Below, piece by piece: positions 1-9,266 of a DNA stretch of 64,000 bases. Both the position numbers and the translations under genes were made by a program. Origin of the DNA: an uncultured Paracoccaceae bacterium (GTDB lineage: Bacteria > Pseudomonadota > Alphaproteobacteria > Rhodobacterales > Rhodobacteraceae); contig CANLQO010000001.1 in assembly GCA_947493335.1 (NCBI GenBank), positions 806,001-870,000 on the forward strand, read 5' to 3'. The notes beneath the pieces are model-generated. The model made no database searches and was not told where the DNA came from. It saw only the letters and a program-made list of their open reading frames with translations. Position 1 is the stretch's first letter. Each line of letters begins with the position of its first letter.

Positions 1-813
1 GGCTTTGCCTTCAAGGTCAGTGCGGCGCCATTCCACATGTGGACGCCGGACGTCTACGAAGGGTCACCCACGCCCGTCACGGCCTTCTTTGCCACGGCCC
101 CCAAGGTTGCTGCGATGGCGCTTTTCGCCCGCGTGGTGCATGACGCATTTGGCGGGATCGTGGGCGAGTGGCAGCAGATCGTGGCCTTCCTTGCCGTCGT
201 CTCTATGTTCTTGGGTGCGATTGCAGCCATTGGCCAGCGCGACATCAAGCGGCTTATGGCCTATTCCTCGATCGCGCATATGGGCTTTGCCCTGATGGGT
301 CTGGCTGCGGGCACGGCACTGGGTGTGCAGGCGATGCTGATTTATATGGCGATCTATGTGACGATGAATATCGGCACCTTTGCCCTGATCCTGAGCATGG
401 AAAAGGATGGTCGCCCGGTTACGGATATTCAGGCGCTGCAAAGCTATTCCAAGCGCGACCCGCTGATGGCGCTGGTGATGCTGGTGATGATGTTCAGCCT
501 TGCGGGCGTGCCGCCGATGCTGGGCTTCTTCGGCAAGTTCTATGTGTTGCGCGCGGCCTATGAGGCGGGTCTTGGCTGGCTGGCCGTGGCAGGCGTGATC
601 GCGTCGGTGATCGGTGCGTTCTATTATCTGCGCATCGTCTACTACGTCTATTTTGGCGCAGACAAAGACGGAACGGACGCGCGCCCAACGCCGATCCTGT
701 GGACTGCGGCGGTGGTCACCGCGCTGATTGTGGCGCTGGCCTGGCTGCCCGGCATCAACCTTTTCGGGATTGAGCCTGTGGCGGCAGCGGCTGCGGAAAC
801 TCTTGTCAACTAG
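1..813 (+). CDS. nuoN: NADH-quinone oxidoreductase subunit N, C-terminal part
   Basis: This is a membrane subunit of respiratory complex I (antiporter-like proton-pumping module). The reading frame is open from base 1, so the gene is cut by the left edge and only the last 270 codons are present. The visible part begins with the family motif [18 protein letters not shown], with the Lys and the [10 protein letters not shown] loop of NuoN/Mrp antiporter-type subunits, and continues with several hydrophobic helices to a TAG stop. The ATG at 37 is internal, not a start. As the last nuo gene it is followed immediately by birA, whose TTG start lies inside the nuoN end, so the two are probably co-transcribed. 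Confidence 0.95.
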   Translation, partial: GFAFKVSAAPFHMWTPDVYEGSPTPVTAFFATAPKVAAMALFARVVHDAFGGIVGEWQQIVAFLAVVSMFLGAIAAIGQRDIKRLMAYSSIAHMGFALMGLAAGTALGVQAMLIYMAIYVTMNIGTFALILSMEKDGRPVTDIQALQSYSKRDPLMALVMLVMMFSLAGVPPMLGFFGKFYVLRAAYEAGLGWLAVAGVIASVIGAFYYLRIVYYVYFGADKDGTDARPTPILWTAAVVTALIVALAWLPGINLFGIEPVAAAAAETLVN

Positions 814-1564
814 ACCCGACAAACATCCCGAATGGCCGCAAGGCTATCGCTGTCTGGCCTATGAAAAGCTGGACAGCACCATGGCTGAGGCCGCGCGTCT
901 TGGCCCGAGTATCGACGGCCCGACCTGGATCATGGCGCGGGCACAGACGGACGGACGCGGCCGACGGGGGCGGGTCTGGCAAAGTCGTGAGGGCAACCTT
1001 TTTGCTACTTTGGTGTTTCATCCGTTTTGCACGCCTCAAGTCGCAGCGCAGCGCTCTTTCGTGGCGGCCAATGCCCTATTTGAGACGCTGGCGTTATATG
1101 TCGACCGCAGCAAACTGGCGACGAAATGGCCCAATGATGTGCTGCTGAACGGCGGCAAGATCGCGGGCATCCTGCTTGAAAGCAATGGCAACGGGCCCTT
1201 TGTGGATTGGCTGTCGGTTGGCGTCGGCGTCAACCTGATCGAGACACCGCTGGCAGTACAGGACGCCAAGTTTCCACCGGTGTGCCTGCTGGATGAAAGC
1301 GGCGCGGAGGTATCTGCGTCGGAGTTTCTGGTCTATCTGGCGGGCAACCTGGCGACGCAGGAAGGCAAGCTGGAACGGTTCGGTTTTGACAAGATCCGGA
1401 CCGATTGGCTGAAGAACGCGGCCAAGCTGGGTGAGACGATCACCGCCCTGCAAGGGGCAGAGGTTATTCAGGGCATTTTCGACACCATTGATGCCGATGG
1501 CAATCTGGTACTGATCACGGCCAAAGGACCGCGCACAATCGCGGCAGCGGATGTCTATTTCTAG
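803..1564 (+). CDS. birA: Biotin--[acetyl-CoA-carboxylase] ligase
   Basis: The protein activates biotin with ATP and attaches it to the biotin carboxyl carrier protein of carboxylases in the cytoplasm. It shows the biotin-binding GRGRRGRVW motif and the catalytic [19 protein letters not shown] block. It is a ligase of about 253 residues without an N-terminal helix-turn-helix, so it is probably an enzyme only, not the repressor form. A TTG at 803, overlapping the nuoN end by 11 bp, gives the usual family length. A farther in-frame ATG at 728 would overlap nuoN by 86 bp and is unlikely. Its position between nuoN and coaX is common in Rhodobacteraceae. The exact start is the main uncertainty. 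Confidence 0.9.
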   Translation: MSTRPDKHPEWPQGYRCLAYEKLDSTMAEAARLGPSIDGPTWIMARAQTDGRGRRGRVWQSREGNLFATLVFHPFCTPQVAAQRSFVAANALFETLALYVDRSKLATKWPNDVLLNGGKIAGILLESNGNGPFVDWLSVGVGVNLIETPLAVQDAKFPPVCLLDESGAEVSASEFLVYLAGNLATQEGKLERFGFDKIRTDWLKNAAKLGETITALQGAEVIQGIFDTIDADGNLVLITAKGPRTIAAADVYF

Positions 1565-1575
1565 GAGGGCTGGTA

Positions 1576-2349
1576 ATGCTACTGGCGATTGATTGCGGCA
1601 ACACCAACACGGTGTTTTCGATCCTTGACGGGACACAGACGATTGCGACGTGGCGCACCTCGACCGAGTGGCAGCGCACCGCAGATCAGTATTACGTCTG
1701 GTTGTCCTCGCTGATGCGGTTTCAAAACCTCGACGTGAATATTGATGAAGTCATCGTCAGTTCCACCGTACCGCGCGTGGTTTTTAACCTGCGGGTGCTG
1801 TCGGATCGTTACTTTAACTGTCGCCCGCTGGTGGTGGGCAAGGCAGACTGCGCATTGCCGGCAGAGCCGCGTGTTGATGCAGGCACTGCCGTGGGCCCGG
1901 ACCGTCTGGTCAACGCGGCCGGTGCCTATGATCGCCATGGAGGCAACCTGATCGTGGTCGATTTCGGCACGGCCACGACCTTCGATGTTGTCGATGATGA
2001 CGGTGCCTATATCGGCGGTGTCATCGCGCCCGGCGTCAACCTGAGCCTTGAGGCATTGCACAACGCCGCCGCTGCCTTGCCGCATGTGGATATCAGCAAA
2101 CCACAGGCTGTGATCGGCACCAATACCGTGGCCTGTATGCAATCGGGTGTCTTTTGGGGTTACATTGGACTGGTGCGCGAGATATGCGCACGGATCAAAG
2201 CCGAACGCGGGCGCGAGATGAAAGTGATCTCGACCGGTGGTCTGGCCCCGCTTTTTCAACAGTCAGAGGCCCTCTTTGATGCCTTTGAGGACGATCTGAC
2301 GATGCACGGGCTGACCGTCATCCACCGTTATAACAAGGACCTTGCATGA
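1576..2349 (+). CDS. coaX: Type III pantothenate kinase
   Basis: This is the first enzyme of coenzyme A synthesis, phosphorylating pantothenate with ATP. It is a 257-residue ASKHA-fold protein with the N-terminal phosphate-binding motif DCGNTNT (residues 6-12), the GPDRL segment near residue 114 and the DFGTATTFD motif near 130. The length is normal for type III enzymes. The start ATG follows an AGGAGG ribosome site 12 bases after the birA stop, and its end overlaps the rnj start by 4 bases (ATGA), so birA, coaX and rnj form one transcription unit. Confidence 0.96.
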   Translation: MLLAIDCGNTNTVFSILDGTQTIATWRTSTEWQRTADQYYVWLSSLMRFQNLDVNIDEVIVSSTVPRVVFNLRVLSDRYFNCRPLVVGKADCALPAEPRVDAGTAVGPDRLVNAAGAYDRHGGNLIVVDFGTATTFDVVDDDGAYIGGVIAPGVNLSLEALHNAAAALPHVDISKPQAVIGTNTVACMQSGVFWGYIGLVREICARIKAERGREMKVISTGGLAPLFQQSEALFDAFEDDLTMHGLTVIHRYNKDLA

Positions 2350-4025
2350 GTGCTGCAAAAGCCAACGACCGCCTGATCTACCTGCCCCTGGGTGGGGCCG
2401 GAGAGATCGGCATGAACGCCTATGTCTATGGCTACGGGCGCCCCGGCAAGGAACGGTTGATCGTGGTCGATCTGGGGGTGACGTTTCCCGACATGGACGG
2501 CACGCCGGGGGTGGACCTGATCCTGCCGGATATCGCCTGGTTGAAAGAACGCAAAGCCCAGATCGAAGGCATCTTTATCACGCATGCGCATGAAGACCAT
2601 GTGGGCGCCATCGGTCACTACTGGGACCAGCTGGGCGCGCCGGTTTATGCACGCAAGTTCACGGCCAATATCGCGCGACGCAAGTTGTCTGAACACGGCC
2701 ACCCCGACAGCGTTGTCAGCGTCGTTGATGCCTGGCCACAGGTGGTCGATTGCGGGCCGTTCAAGGTGGGTTATCTGCCGATCAGCCATTCCATCCCCGA
2801 AAGTGCGGGTCTGGTGATAGACAGTCCAGAAGGCCGCGTGTTGCACACCGGCGATTTCAAGATCGACAAGACACCAGTGGTTGGCGACCCCTTTGACCAT
2901 GCGCTCTGGGAAGAGGTGTCAAAGGATGGCGTCAAGGCACTGGTCTGCGATAGCACCAACATCTTTTCACCCCTGCCGGGACGGTCGGAATCTTCGATCT
3001 ACGCCGAGGTCGAGGGGCTGATGCGCGACGCGCCCGGTATGGTCGTGGCGACAACCTTTGCGTCCAACATCGCACGCCTGAAGACGCTGGCGATGGCCGC
3101 GCATGAGGCAGGGCGCACCGTATGTCTGCTGGGCCGCGCCATGCGTCGGATGACGGAAGCCGCGGTTGAAACCGGTCTGTTGACCGGGTTCCCCCCAACC
3201 GTCGGGCCAGAGGATGCGCAAAGCATCCCGCGCGAAAACCTGATGTTGCTGGTGACGGGAAGTCAGGGTGAACGCCGTGCGGCCTCTGCCCAATTGGCGA
3301 ATGGGTCCTATCTTGGACTGAAGATGAAGGAAGGCGATACGTTCCTGTTTTCGTCCAAGACGATCCCGGGCAACGAACGCGGCGTGATCCGCATCATGAA
3401 CCAGTTTTCTGAGCTGGGCGTCGACGTGGTGGACAATGATGGCGGCAAATACCATGTCTCTGGCCACGCCAACCGCCCCGATCTGGAAGAGATGCACCGC
3501 ATCGTCAAACCCCAGATCCTGATCCCGATGCATGGAGAGCATCGCCACCTGCGCGAACACGTGAAGGTGGGCGAGGCCAACGGATTGTCGGGGATCGTGG
3601 CGGTTAACGGCATGATGATTGATCTGTCGGGCAACCAGCCCACCGTGGCGGAATACATCGATACCGGGCGGACCTATCTGGATGGCTCTGTACAGATTGG
3701 TGCCATGGATGGGATCGTGCGCGAGCGGATCAAGATGGCGCTGAATGGGCATGTCGTGGTCACGCTGATCATTGATGAGAATGACGAACCGCTGGGCGAC
3801 CCGTGGGTCGAACTTGCCGGTCTGGCTGAAACGGGATCGTCCAACGCGGCCCTTGTCGAAGTGATCGAAGAAGACCTGAGCCAGTTCGTCAATCGCGCCA
3901 ATGCCAAGACGTTGCGCGATGATGTAAAGCTGGAAAAAGAGCTGAAGTCGATTACACGGCGCAGCGCACAGGGCGAAATCGGCAAAAAGCCAGAGGTGAC
4001 GGTGATCGTCAGCCGGTTGAGCTAA
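2346..4025 (+). CDS. rnj: Ribonuclease J
   Basis: This metallo-beta-lactamase/beta-CASP nuclease acts as endonuclease and 5'-3' exonuclease in rRNA maturation and mRNA decay. At 559 residues it has the usual family length. The zinc-binding motif HAHEDH lies at about residues 78-83 and a further metal motif HTGDFKID at about 166. The beta-CASP region follows, and the C-terminal motif SGHANRPD is present. The start overlaps the coaX stop (ATGA). Linkage of rnj to coaX and birA is typical in alphaproteobacteria, which use RNase J beside RNase E. The stop is shared with a short hairpin facing the convergent gene. Confidence 0.96.
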   Translation: MSAAKANDRLIYLPLGGAGEIGMNAYVYGYGRPGKERLIVVDLGVTFPDMDGTPGVDLILPDIAWLKERKAQIEGIFITHAHEDHVGAIGHYWDQLGAPVYARKFTANIARRKLSEHGHPDSVVSVVDAWPQVVDCGPFKVGYLPISHSIPESAGLVIDSPEGRVLHTGDFKIDKTPVVGDPFDHALWEEVSKDGVKALVCDSTNIFSPLPGRSESSIYAEVEGLMRDAPGMVVATTFASNIARLKTLAMAAHEAGRTVCLLGRAMRRMTEAAVETGLLTGFPPTVGPEDAQSIPRENLMLLVTGSQGERRAASAQLANGSYLGLKMKEGDTFLFSSKTIPGNERGVIRIMNQFSELGVDVVDNDGGKYHVSGHANRPDLEEMHRIVKPQILIPMHGEHRHLREHVKVGEANGLSGIVAVNGMMIDLSGNQPTVAEYIDTGRTYLDGSVQIGAMDGIVRERIKMALNGHVVVTLIIDENDEPLGDPWVELAGLAETGSSNAALVEVIEEDLSQFVNRANAKTLRDDVKLEKELKSITRRSAQGEIGKKPEVTVIVSRLS

Positions 4026-4040
4026 GCGCGCGCTTTAGCT
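4020..4040. terminator. Hairpin spanning two convergent stop codons
   Basis: The arms AGCTAA and TTAGCT enclose a GCGC-rich core and cover the rnj stop and the stop of the convergent gene. There is no long T-tract on either strand, so this is only a candidate bidirectional terminator. Confidence 0.35.
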
Positions 4041-4667
4041 GTTGCACATCCACATGGTGCCGCCAACGGCCACCACGCTGAGTGCTGTGGCCGATAGCCC
4101 CATGGGCGAGGCAATGGCGGCCGTCAACGCGGCGGACCCCAACTCTTCTGCCTTGTCCTGTATCACCTTTTGCCCAAGGGTCATGATCATCACGCCAGAG
4201 GCATGGGCCATCACCTCGCTCTCGGGGTTTGGGGGCGCATAGAGCATCAGAGCCATGCGGTTGGTGAGCCCGACGATGTCATCAGCCGCACCATTGATGC
4301 GCTGACAGGCCGAGACCGCGCAGCGCCCGCGATAGTCTCGAGGACCGGGCACCAAAAGCCAGCCGGTTGTGGCGTCGCCTTCGGCAAGGCAATAGCCGTT
4401 GGTGTTCGGCAGCCCCTCTATCCCGGCCATGAAGTCGAGCGTGACGTCGCTGGGACAGGTGGGCAGGGTACCGGTGAGAGCATTGAGGCTGCGACGTGGC
4501 CAGGACAGCATGTTTTCGCGGATTGTCGTGCCTTCACCAAAAAGATCGGTGTTCACTACGACATCCATCGCATTGACCCGCACCGTGCAATTGTCGGCCA
4601 CAGCCGGGGTGCCGGCCATGATGGCCAGCACCGCGAGCGCGATGCTAGGCCTTGGCCCGTTCATCAA
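4035..4667 (-). CDS. Secreted protein of unknown function with six cysteines
   Basis: I do not recognise the family. The 210-residue product begins with a hydrophobic signal-like segment ending near TPAVADN (about residue 25), so the mature protein should be periplasmic or membrane-attached. It carries six cysteines after the signal, including a CAVSAC pair, which suits periplasmic disulfides. The C-terminal 40 residues are hydrophobic (ALSVVAVGGTMWM) and may anchor it. The start lies inside the end of the upstream helicase gene, overlapping it by 23 bases, so the pair is translationally coupled. A second ATG one codon downstream is an equally good start. Confidence 0.7.
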   Translation of the reverse strand: MMNGPRPSIALAVLAIMAGTPAVADNCTVRVNAMDVVVNTDLFGEGTTIRENMLSWPRRSLNALTGTLPTCPSDVTLDFMAGIEGLPNTNGYCLAEGDATTGWLLVPGPRDYRGRCAVSACQRINGAADDIVGLTNRMALMLYAPPNPESEVMAHASGVMIMTLGQKVIQDKAEELGSAALTAAIASPMGLSATALSVVAVGGTMWMCNS

Positions 4668-6117
4668 AACTCAGCGCGATAAAGGCAGGCGTATCGTCAC
4701 CCATACCAACGATCTTTTCATGCCGACCATTGCCGTCGCCTTTGCCGCCGCGATTGCGACCGCCGCGCTGGCGCGGCTCACGCTTGGGTTTGTCGTCGGT
4801 TGCTTGGGGCTGGTCAGCCTCCGTATTTGCGGGTGCGGCTGCGGTGGCTTCCTCCGCCTCTGTCTTCGCATCTTCGCGGGGCTTGCGTGACCGGCTGCGG
4901 CGCGGCTTCTCCTCGCGCGCGGGCTTTGCTTCGGCGTCTGCCTCGGTTGGGGCCGCAACAGGCCGGGATGGGGTCGGGTCGTCAAGGCGCGGGATTTCGT
5001 GGTTCACCAACCGTTCGACATCAGCGAGATTCTTTTCGTCGCGCGGATTGCAGATCATGATCGCCACGCCAGAGCGACCGGCGCGACCGGTCCGGCCAAT
5101 CCGGTGAACGTAGTCTTCGGCATGGCTGGGCACGTCAAAGTTGAACACATGGCTGACTGCAGGGATATCAAGGCCGCGCGCAGCCACGTCAGAGGCCACA
5201 AGGAACCGCAGCTTGTTGTCGCGGAAGCCATCAAGTGTCCGGGTTCGCACGCTCTGATCCAGATCACCATGGATCGCGCCCGCATCATAACCGTACTTTT
5301 TCAACGACTTGGAGACGATATCCACGTCCGACTTGCGATTGCAAAAGATGATCGCGTTTGTGCAGGCGTCACCCTCGGCATCGATCAGCGCGCGCAGAAG
5401 CTTGCGCTTTTCGCTGTCGGCACGGTCACGGCGTGAGCCTTTGAACATCACAACGCCTTGCTTGATGTTCTCGTTCGTGGTCGCCGCGCGGGCCACCTCG
5501 ATCTTGACGGGGGCAGACAGGAAGGTGTTGGTGATCCGTTCAATCTCGGGCGCCATGGTGGCCGAGAAGAACAGGGTCTGACGGGTGAAGGGGGTCTTTT
5601 TGAAGATCTCTTCGATGTCAGGAATGAAACCCATGTCGAGCATTCGGTCAGCTTCGTCCACAACCATGACCTTGACGTCAGACAGGATCAGCTTGCCACG
5701 CTCAAAATGGTCGAGAAGGCGACCGGGCGTCGCGATCAGCACGTCAACGCCTTTGTCAATCAGCAGGTCCTGTTCCTTGAACGAGGTGCCACCAATGAGC
5801 AGCGCTTTGGTCAGCTTGGTATATTTGGCATAGGTGTCAAAATTTTCGGCCACCTGTGCGGCCAATTCCCGCGTCGGCGCAAGCACAAGGCTGCGCGGCA
5901 TCCGTGCGCGTGCGCGGCCCCGGCCCAAAAGCGTGATCATTGGCAGCGTGAACGCGGCGGTCTTGCCGGTGCCGGTCTGCGCAATGCCCAAGACATCCTT
6001 GCCTTCAAGCGCGGGTGGTATCGCGCCTTCCTGGATCGGGGTGGGGGTGTCATAGCCGGTTTCGGCGATGGCCTTGAGAACCTTCTTATCAAGGTTCAGG
6101 TCGGTGAATACAGTCAT
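4645..6117 (-). CDS. rhlE: DEAD-box ATP-dependent RNA helicase, RhlE type
   Basis: The enzyme remodels RNA structure in ribosome assembly or mRNA decay. The core holds the Q-motif TPTPIQ (about residues 24-29), Walker A AQTGTGKT (46-53), PTRELA (81-86), DEAD (154-157), SAT, and the C-terminal HRIGRTGRAG motif. After about residue 385 there is a low-complexity tail rich in Ala, Glu, Lys and Arg that ends in a Gly/Arg-rich stretch, as expected for RNA binding. At 490 residues it fits RhlE-like proteins with long tails. It is head of a minus-strand unit with the unknown secreted gene. The choice of RhlE over other DEAD subfamilies is by overall resemblance. Confidence 0.92.
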   Translation of the reverse strand: MTVFTDLNLDKKVLKAIAETGYDTPTPIQEGAIPPALEGKDVLGIAQTGTGKTAAFTLPMITLLGRGRARARMPRSLVLAPTRELAAQVAENFDTYAKYTKLTKALLIGGTSFKEQDLLIDKGVDVLIATPGRLLDHFERGKLILSDVKVMVVDEADRMLDMGFIPDIEEIFKKTPFTRQTLFFSATMAPEIERITNTFLSAPVKIEVARAATTNENIKQGVVMFKGSRRDRADSEKRKLLRALIDAEGDACTNAIIFCNRKSDVDIVSKSLKKYGYDAGAIHGDLDQSVRTRTLDGFRDNKLRFLVASDVAARGLDIPAVSHVFNFDVPSHAEDYVHRIGRTGRAGRSGVAIMICNPRDEKNLADVERLVNHEIPRLDDPTPSRPVAAPTEADAEAKPAREEKPRRSRSRKPREDAKTEAEEATAAAPANTEADQPQATDDKPKREPRQRGGRNRGGKGDGNGRHEKIVGMGDDTPAFIALSFDERAKA

Positions 6118-6244
6118 GTAGCCCTTTCAATCTGGCGGCTGCTCTGGCCGCAAGATTGCGCGGCCCGGCGGGCCGGATTGCCCGCGCGTTCGACAGGACA
6201 CGCGTTACTGGGTTCCGCCGAAAAGGTCAAGGAAATGAACTGTT

Positions 6245-6868
6245 TCAGGGTTTCGGATCGGCAGTGACGTGCAGTTGTGGCCGATATCCGGCGCGTAATA
6301 CGGCGACTGTGGGGGCCGGGGTCATCACGGTTGCTTCGCCCTGTGGTGGGCGGGGATACGATGGTCCGTATCCGTCACCGGCAAAACCTCGCAAGACGTC
6401 TGGTAAAACGAGGCATGGCTTGCCTTCATGCAGCACGAAAGCCCCCGGCGGAAGGGTCGCGAAGTCGGCCTGATGGGTGATCTGGGCGCGGCTGCGTGGG
6501 GTCACGCGAGCGCTGTGTAGGGCTGCATCCATTTGCGGGGCCGATGGTTTGACACCTGTGGCACTGGCCCATGCCAATTGATACCGATTGTAGGCCGCAC
6601 GGCGGCAATAGGCGCAGGGGCGGTGACCTGCGGAAAAGGCTACGGCTTCGTCCAGAAAGAACAGCTCTGTCCAGTTGCGACCGGTCATCACAGGGCGCTT
6701 GCGGCCCTGCCATTCAAGGACGCAGCAGATCCATGCCTTGTGCCGCCAACGGGCTGTCCCCAGCACCTTGTCAGGCCCATGCAAAATGCCACGGTTCCCG
6801 GTCAGGGTTCCACGCGCAGGGTCGGCGACGATCTGACCATCAGGGTGAACACGGTTCTGGAGCGGCAT
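6245..6868 (-). CDS. Conserved hypothetical protein with CxxC motif
   Basis: This is a 207-residue protein without signal peptide or membrane helices. It has a recognisable RPCAYCRRAAYNRY segment near the middle, so Cys-x2-Cys could bind metal, and several Trp residues (ARWRHKAWICC, TGRNWTELFF). Similar proteins occur widely in Rhodobacteraceae as hypothetical genes; I know no function. The neighbour downstream on the same strand is the helicase; upstream, a lipoprotein gene ends 9 bases before this start, so they may be co-transcribed. Confidence 0.7.
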   Translation of the reverse strand: MPLQNRVHPDGQIVADPARGTLTGNRGILHGPDKVLGTARWRHKAWICCVLEWQGRKRPVMTGRNWTELFFLDEAVAFSAGHRPCAYCRRAAYNRYQLAWASATGVKPSAPQMDAALHSARVTPRSRAQITHQADFATLPPGAFVLHEGKPCLVLPDVLRGFAGDGYGPSYPRPPQGEATVMTPAPTVAVLRAGYRPQLHVTADPKP

Positions 6869-6877
6869 GGCACAAGA

Positions 6878-7354
6878 CTAGGGCAGGCTGTCGAGTTGTG
6901 CCAGTACATCGGCAAAGGCCCGGGCCGGTATCGTGCCCTCATACCGCCCGCGCAGCCCATAAACGCGTAGTGGCAACCCGCTACGCGCGGCGGCGTGAAA
7001 TGTGGCCTTGGACAGATGGATTGCGCCGATTTCGGCCCGTTGGCAGCCTGTCGCACAGTGACGGAATAAGCGGTCATGGAGAACATATTTCAGGGGATTG
7101 CCAAGTGCGGTCACTTTTTCGATCCGGGGGCCGTTGGCATCCTGTCGACGCAGCTGCGTCAGAACCGCATACCCCGCCTGACCATCCTTAACGATGACCG
7201 AGGGGCGGGCGGTCATCACGGCGTCCGCATCGCGGAAGATTTCTTGTTCCGTGACCGTGATCAGTTCATGCCCGGTCCAGGCATCCCTTGTCACCAGCAC
7301 GCGATCCGCGCTGCAGCCAATCAGGACTAAAAAGAGGGGGATCATGCGCCACAT
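6878..7354 (-). CDS. Putative lipoprotein of unknown function
   Basis: A short hydrophobic N-terminus ends in the lipobox-like LIGC followed by SAD, so the product is probably exported and lipidated, with the Ser and Ala at +2 and +3 not forming an inner-membrane retention Asp signal at +2. The mature part of about 145 residues is not a family I can name. It has two close cysteines (CATGC) near residue 110. The frame extends 10 codons farther upstream, but the start at MWRM places the signal peptide at the N-terminus; MIPL three codons later is also possible and has a GGA at better spacing. Confidence 0.65.
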   Translation of the reverse strand: MWRMIPLFLVLIGCSADRVLVTRDAWTGHELITVTEQEIFRDADAVMTARPSVIVKDGQAGYAVLTQLRRQDANGPRIEKVTALGNPLKYVLHDRLFRHCATGCQRAEIGAIHLSKATFHAAARSGLPLRVYGLRGRYEGTIPARAFADVLAQLDSLP

Positions 7355-7400
7355 TCCGATAGGATGCGCTGGCGTGGTTAACAAAACCCAAAGGCATACG

Positions 7401-7428
7401 AAAAAGGGCGCCCCAAAGGACGCCCCTA
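7401..7428 (-). terminator. Rho-independent terminator of the first VPLPA-CTERM gene
   Basis: On the minus strand a GGGGCG arm pairs with CGCCC and is followed by a run of five T. It lies 20 bases after the stop of the gene at 7449-8180. Confidence 0.8.
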
Positions 7429-7448
7429 ATCAATTCTGGAATGCGCGT

Positions 7449-8180
7449 CTAGGACTTGCGGCGCTTCGCAGCGGCAAGACCACCGAAAGCTGCAATCATC
7501 AGCCATCCCGCAGCAGGGAGCGGTACGCCCGTGATGCTGGGATCAAGCGCGAGGTCCATGTTGAAGTCACCGTAACCTGACGATGCAAAGGTGAACGGCC
7601 CGGTCGTCACGGTGCTGTCGGTCCGCGTGAAATCATACCACATCGAGAACCCAAGCTCTGTTGCGTCCTTGTCGTTCGCGCCGAAACCGGCCTGTGGGCC
7701 GTGGCTGCTGCGCTGTGTCAGGTTGTAGGAAATGTTTGCCGTTTCGGTGCCCGTCAGACCGGTCATGATACCGCTGTCGAGGGTGAAAAGCGCCCAGTCA
7801 ACTTCCTGACCGTTGCACGTGCCGCCGCCGCAATATGCGCCAACAGAACTGCCAAGCGACATGGTCAGCAAAAAATCAAAAGCCAGCGTCGGCTCACCAC
7901 GGTTAAAGACCTGCCCGCTTAGCGTTGCCGATGTTCCATCAAAGACGAACTGCGATGTTGGGCCAACGGTCCAATAATGCGTCGCACTGCCACCGGTGAC
8001 AAACATGGCGTTGGGGCTTGTCCAAAGGCTGCGTGAACCCAGCACAAATTCGGGCGTCGCGCGATTGGCGTCATAGTCGGTCGCGTCATAGGTTCCGGGC
8101 GCGAATGTCGTCGCCGCAGATGCTGTGAAGGGGAGGGTTACGGCTAAGGCGGCCGCCACCAAGATTGATCTAATTTTCAT
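7449..8180 (-). CDS. VPLPA-CTERM sorting domain protein (paralogue 1)
   Basis: The 243-residue product starts with a clear Sec signal peptide (cleavage after TASA, about residue 22) and ends with the sorting signal ITGVPLPAAGWLM, a hydrophobic helix (IAAFGGLAA) and the basic tail KRRKS. This is the PEP-CTERM-like VPLPA-CTERM class seen in Rhodobacteraceae, thought to be processed by a dedicated exosortase-type enzyme and delivered to the cell surface or exopolysaccharide matrix. The central domain has one cysteine pair (YCGGGTC) and many Gly, Ser and Thr residues, and is of unknown function. A paralogue with the same tail lies upstream at 8422-9234. No exosortase gene is in the window. Confidence 0.9.
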   Translation of the reverse strand: MKIRSILVAAALAVTLPFTASAATTFAPGTYDATDYDANRATPEFVLGSRSLWTSPNAMFVTGGSATHYWTVGPTSQFVFDGTSATLSGQVFNRGEPTLAFDFLLTMSLGSSVGAYCGGGTCNGQEVDWALFTLDSGIMTGLTGTETANISYNLTQRSSHGPQAGFGANDKDATELGFSMWYDFTRTDSTVTTGPFTFASSGYGDFNMDLALDPSITGVPLPAAGWLMIAAFGGLAAAKRRKS

Positions 8181-8215
8181 AATGCTAACTCACTAAACAT
8201 ACAAGCTTCGCCATC

Positions 8216-8250
8216 AGTTTATCCCAAAGCGGCCATCATTTCAACACAAT
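8216..8250 (-). promoter_or_regulatory. Promoter with shared CAACACAAT element, VPLPA paralogue 1
   Basis: On the minus strand TTGAAA (8239-8244) and TAAACT (8216-8221) are spaced by 17 bases, 36 bases from the start codon. The plus-strand 9-mer CAACACAAT (8242-8250) overlaps the -35 box and occurs in the same place in the promoter of the second paralogue. Confidence 0.55.
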
Positions 8251-8374
8251 CAATCGCGGATGCGTCGGGGTGTTGTTGGCGGTGGGGGACAGCAACAAAT
8301 TCGTCGTCAACACGCATGGCCGTTTTGCCCTGAACACCGGCGTTACGTGACATGCGTTGGGTGTGACTGGAATC

Positions 8375-8403
8375 AAAAAGGGCGCCATTTGCGGCGCCCT
8401 TTG
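8375..8403 (-). terminator. Rho-independent terminator of the second VPLPA-CTERM gene
   Basis: A perfect GGGCGCC/GGCGCCC stem with a 6-base loop is followed on the minus strand by five T. It sits 19 bases after the stop of the gene at 8422-9234, so the two paralogues are separate transcription units. Confidence 0.85.
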
Positions 8404-8421
8404 GGAAATGTGGTTTCGCTT

Positions 8422-9234
8422 TTAGGCGCTGCGGCGCTTGTAAGCAGCCAGCCCGCCGAATGCGGCAATCATCAGCCAGCCTGCCGCTGGAAGCGGGACG
8501 CCAGTGATGCTGGGATCAAGCGTCGCATAGACGTTGAAGTCACCATGCAGCGATTTCCGGAAATTGTACCCGGCCACTTCAAACGTGCCGGTGCCCGTCT
8601 GACCACGTGCCTGGGCGTTGAACCACATCGAGTACCCCAGCATCCCGTCTTCGATCAGAGCGTTGGCGTTGAAACCAAGCTGACCTTTGTGGGTTCCGCC
8701 AGAACGGTCGGTGATGTCGTAAATCACGCTGGCAAAAGGAGAATTGAAGGAAATCGTGTTGTCCTTCGATCCATCAAGCGTGAAGTAATCCCAGGATGTT
8801 GGGTCGACGCTGGCCGGTTTGGTCGAACAATCCTGCGTGCTGCCGGGGAACTGGCAATAGCCCGACTGGGTGCCGCTGACGGCGTCGTCATGCAGGGTAA
8901 AGCTCAGGTCGTAGACAAAAGAAATCGATGTGTTCACGTTGCCAGAGGTGTCAATCGCAACGGCCGTACCCAAAAGCCGGGCAGTGTGATCGGGATTGAT
9001 CGTGAACGTCCCACCTTGGTTTTCGATGTCATAAAGATTGGTGGTGTCAGTGCCGCCGCCAACCTGTTGCAGGAAGCCGGAACCGTTGGTCCAGATGCCG
9101 CGCGGCGCCAAAGATTCGTAATTGATGTTCGACAAGTCATAAGTCCCCACTGCGTTGTTCAGTGGTGCAGCCAGCGATGCAAGAGGGGTCATAACAACGA
9201 CAGCTGCTGCTGCCAAGAGGGCTTTAATACCCAT
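8422..9234 (-). CDS. VPLPA-CTERM sorting domain protein (paralogue 2)
   Basis: The product has 270 residues, a Sec signal peptide (cleavage near ASLAA, residue 22) and the C-terminal signal ITGVPLPAAGWLM, hydrophobic helix and basic end YKRRSA. The tail is almost identical to that of the gene at 7449-8180, and the bodies share layout (start of the mature protein with GTYD, a C-terminal GDFN block before the tail), so they arose by duplication. It contains one cysteine pair region (GYCQFPGSTQDC). It has its own promoter and terminator. Function of the body is unknown; surface or matrix location is inferred from the tail. Confidence 0.9.
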   Translation of the reverse strand: MGIKALLAAAAVVVMTPLASLAAPLNNAVGTYDLSNINYESLAPRGIWTNGSGFLQQVGGGTDTTNLYDIENQGGTFTINPDHTARLLGTAVAIDTSGNVNTSISFVYDLSFTLHDDAVSGTQSGYCQFPGSTQDCSTKPASVDPTSWDYFTLDGSKDNTISFNSPFASVIYDITDRSGGTHKGQLGFNANALIEDGMLGYSMWFNAQARGQTGTGTFEVAGYNFRKSLHGDFNVYATLDPSITGVPLPAAGWLMIAAFGGLAAYKRRSA

Positions 9235-9266
9235 AACAAGATCCTCGCTAAAAAATACTAACGCAT

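Noticed and set aside
64-822. Long minus-strand frame opposite nuoN
   Set aside because: It mirrors the GC-rich third positions of nuoN, with His/Arg-rich composition and no family resemblance.
8260-9261. 333-codon plus-strand frame opposite VPLPA paralogue 2
   Set aside because: It is the antisense of a gene with signal peptide, sorting tail, promoter and terminator.
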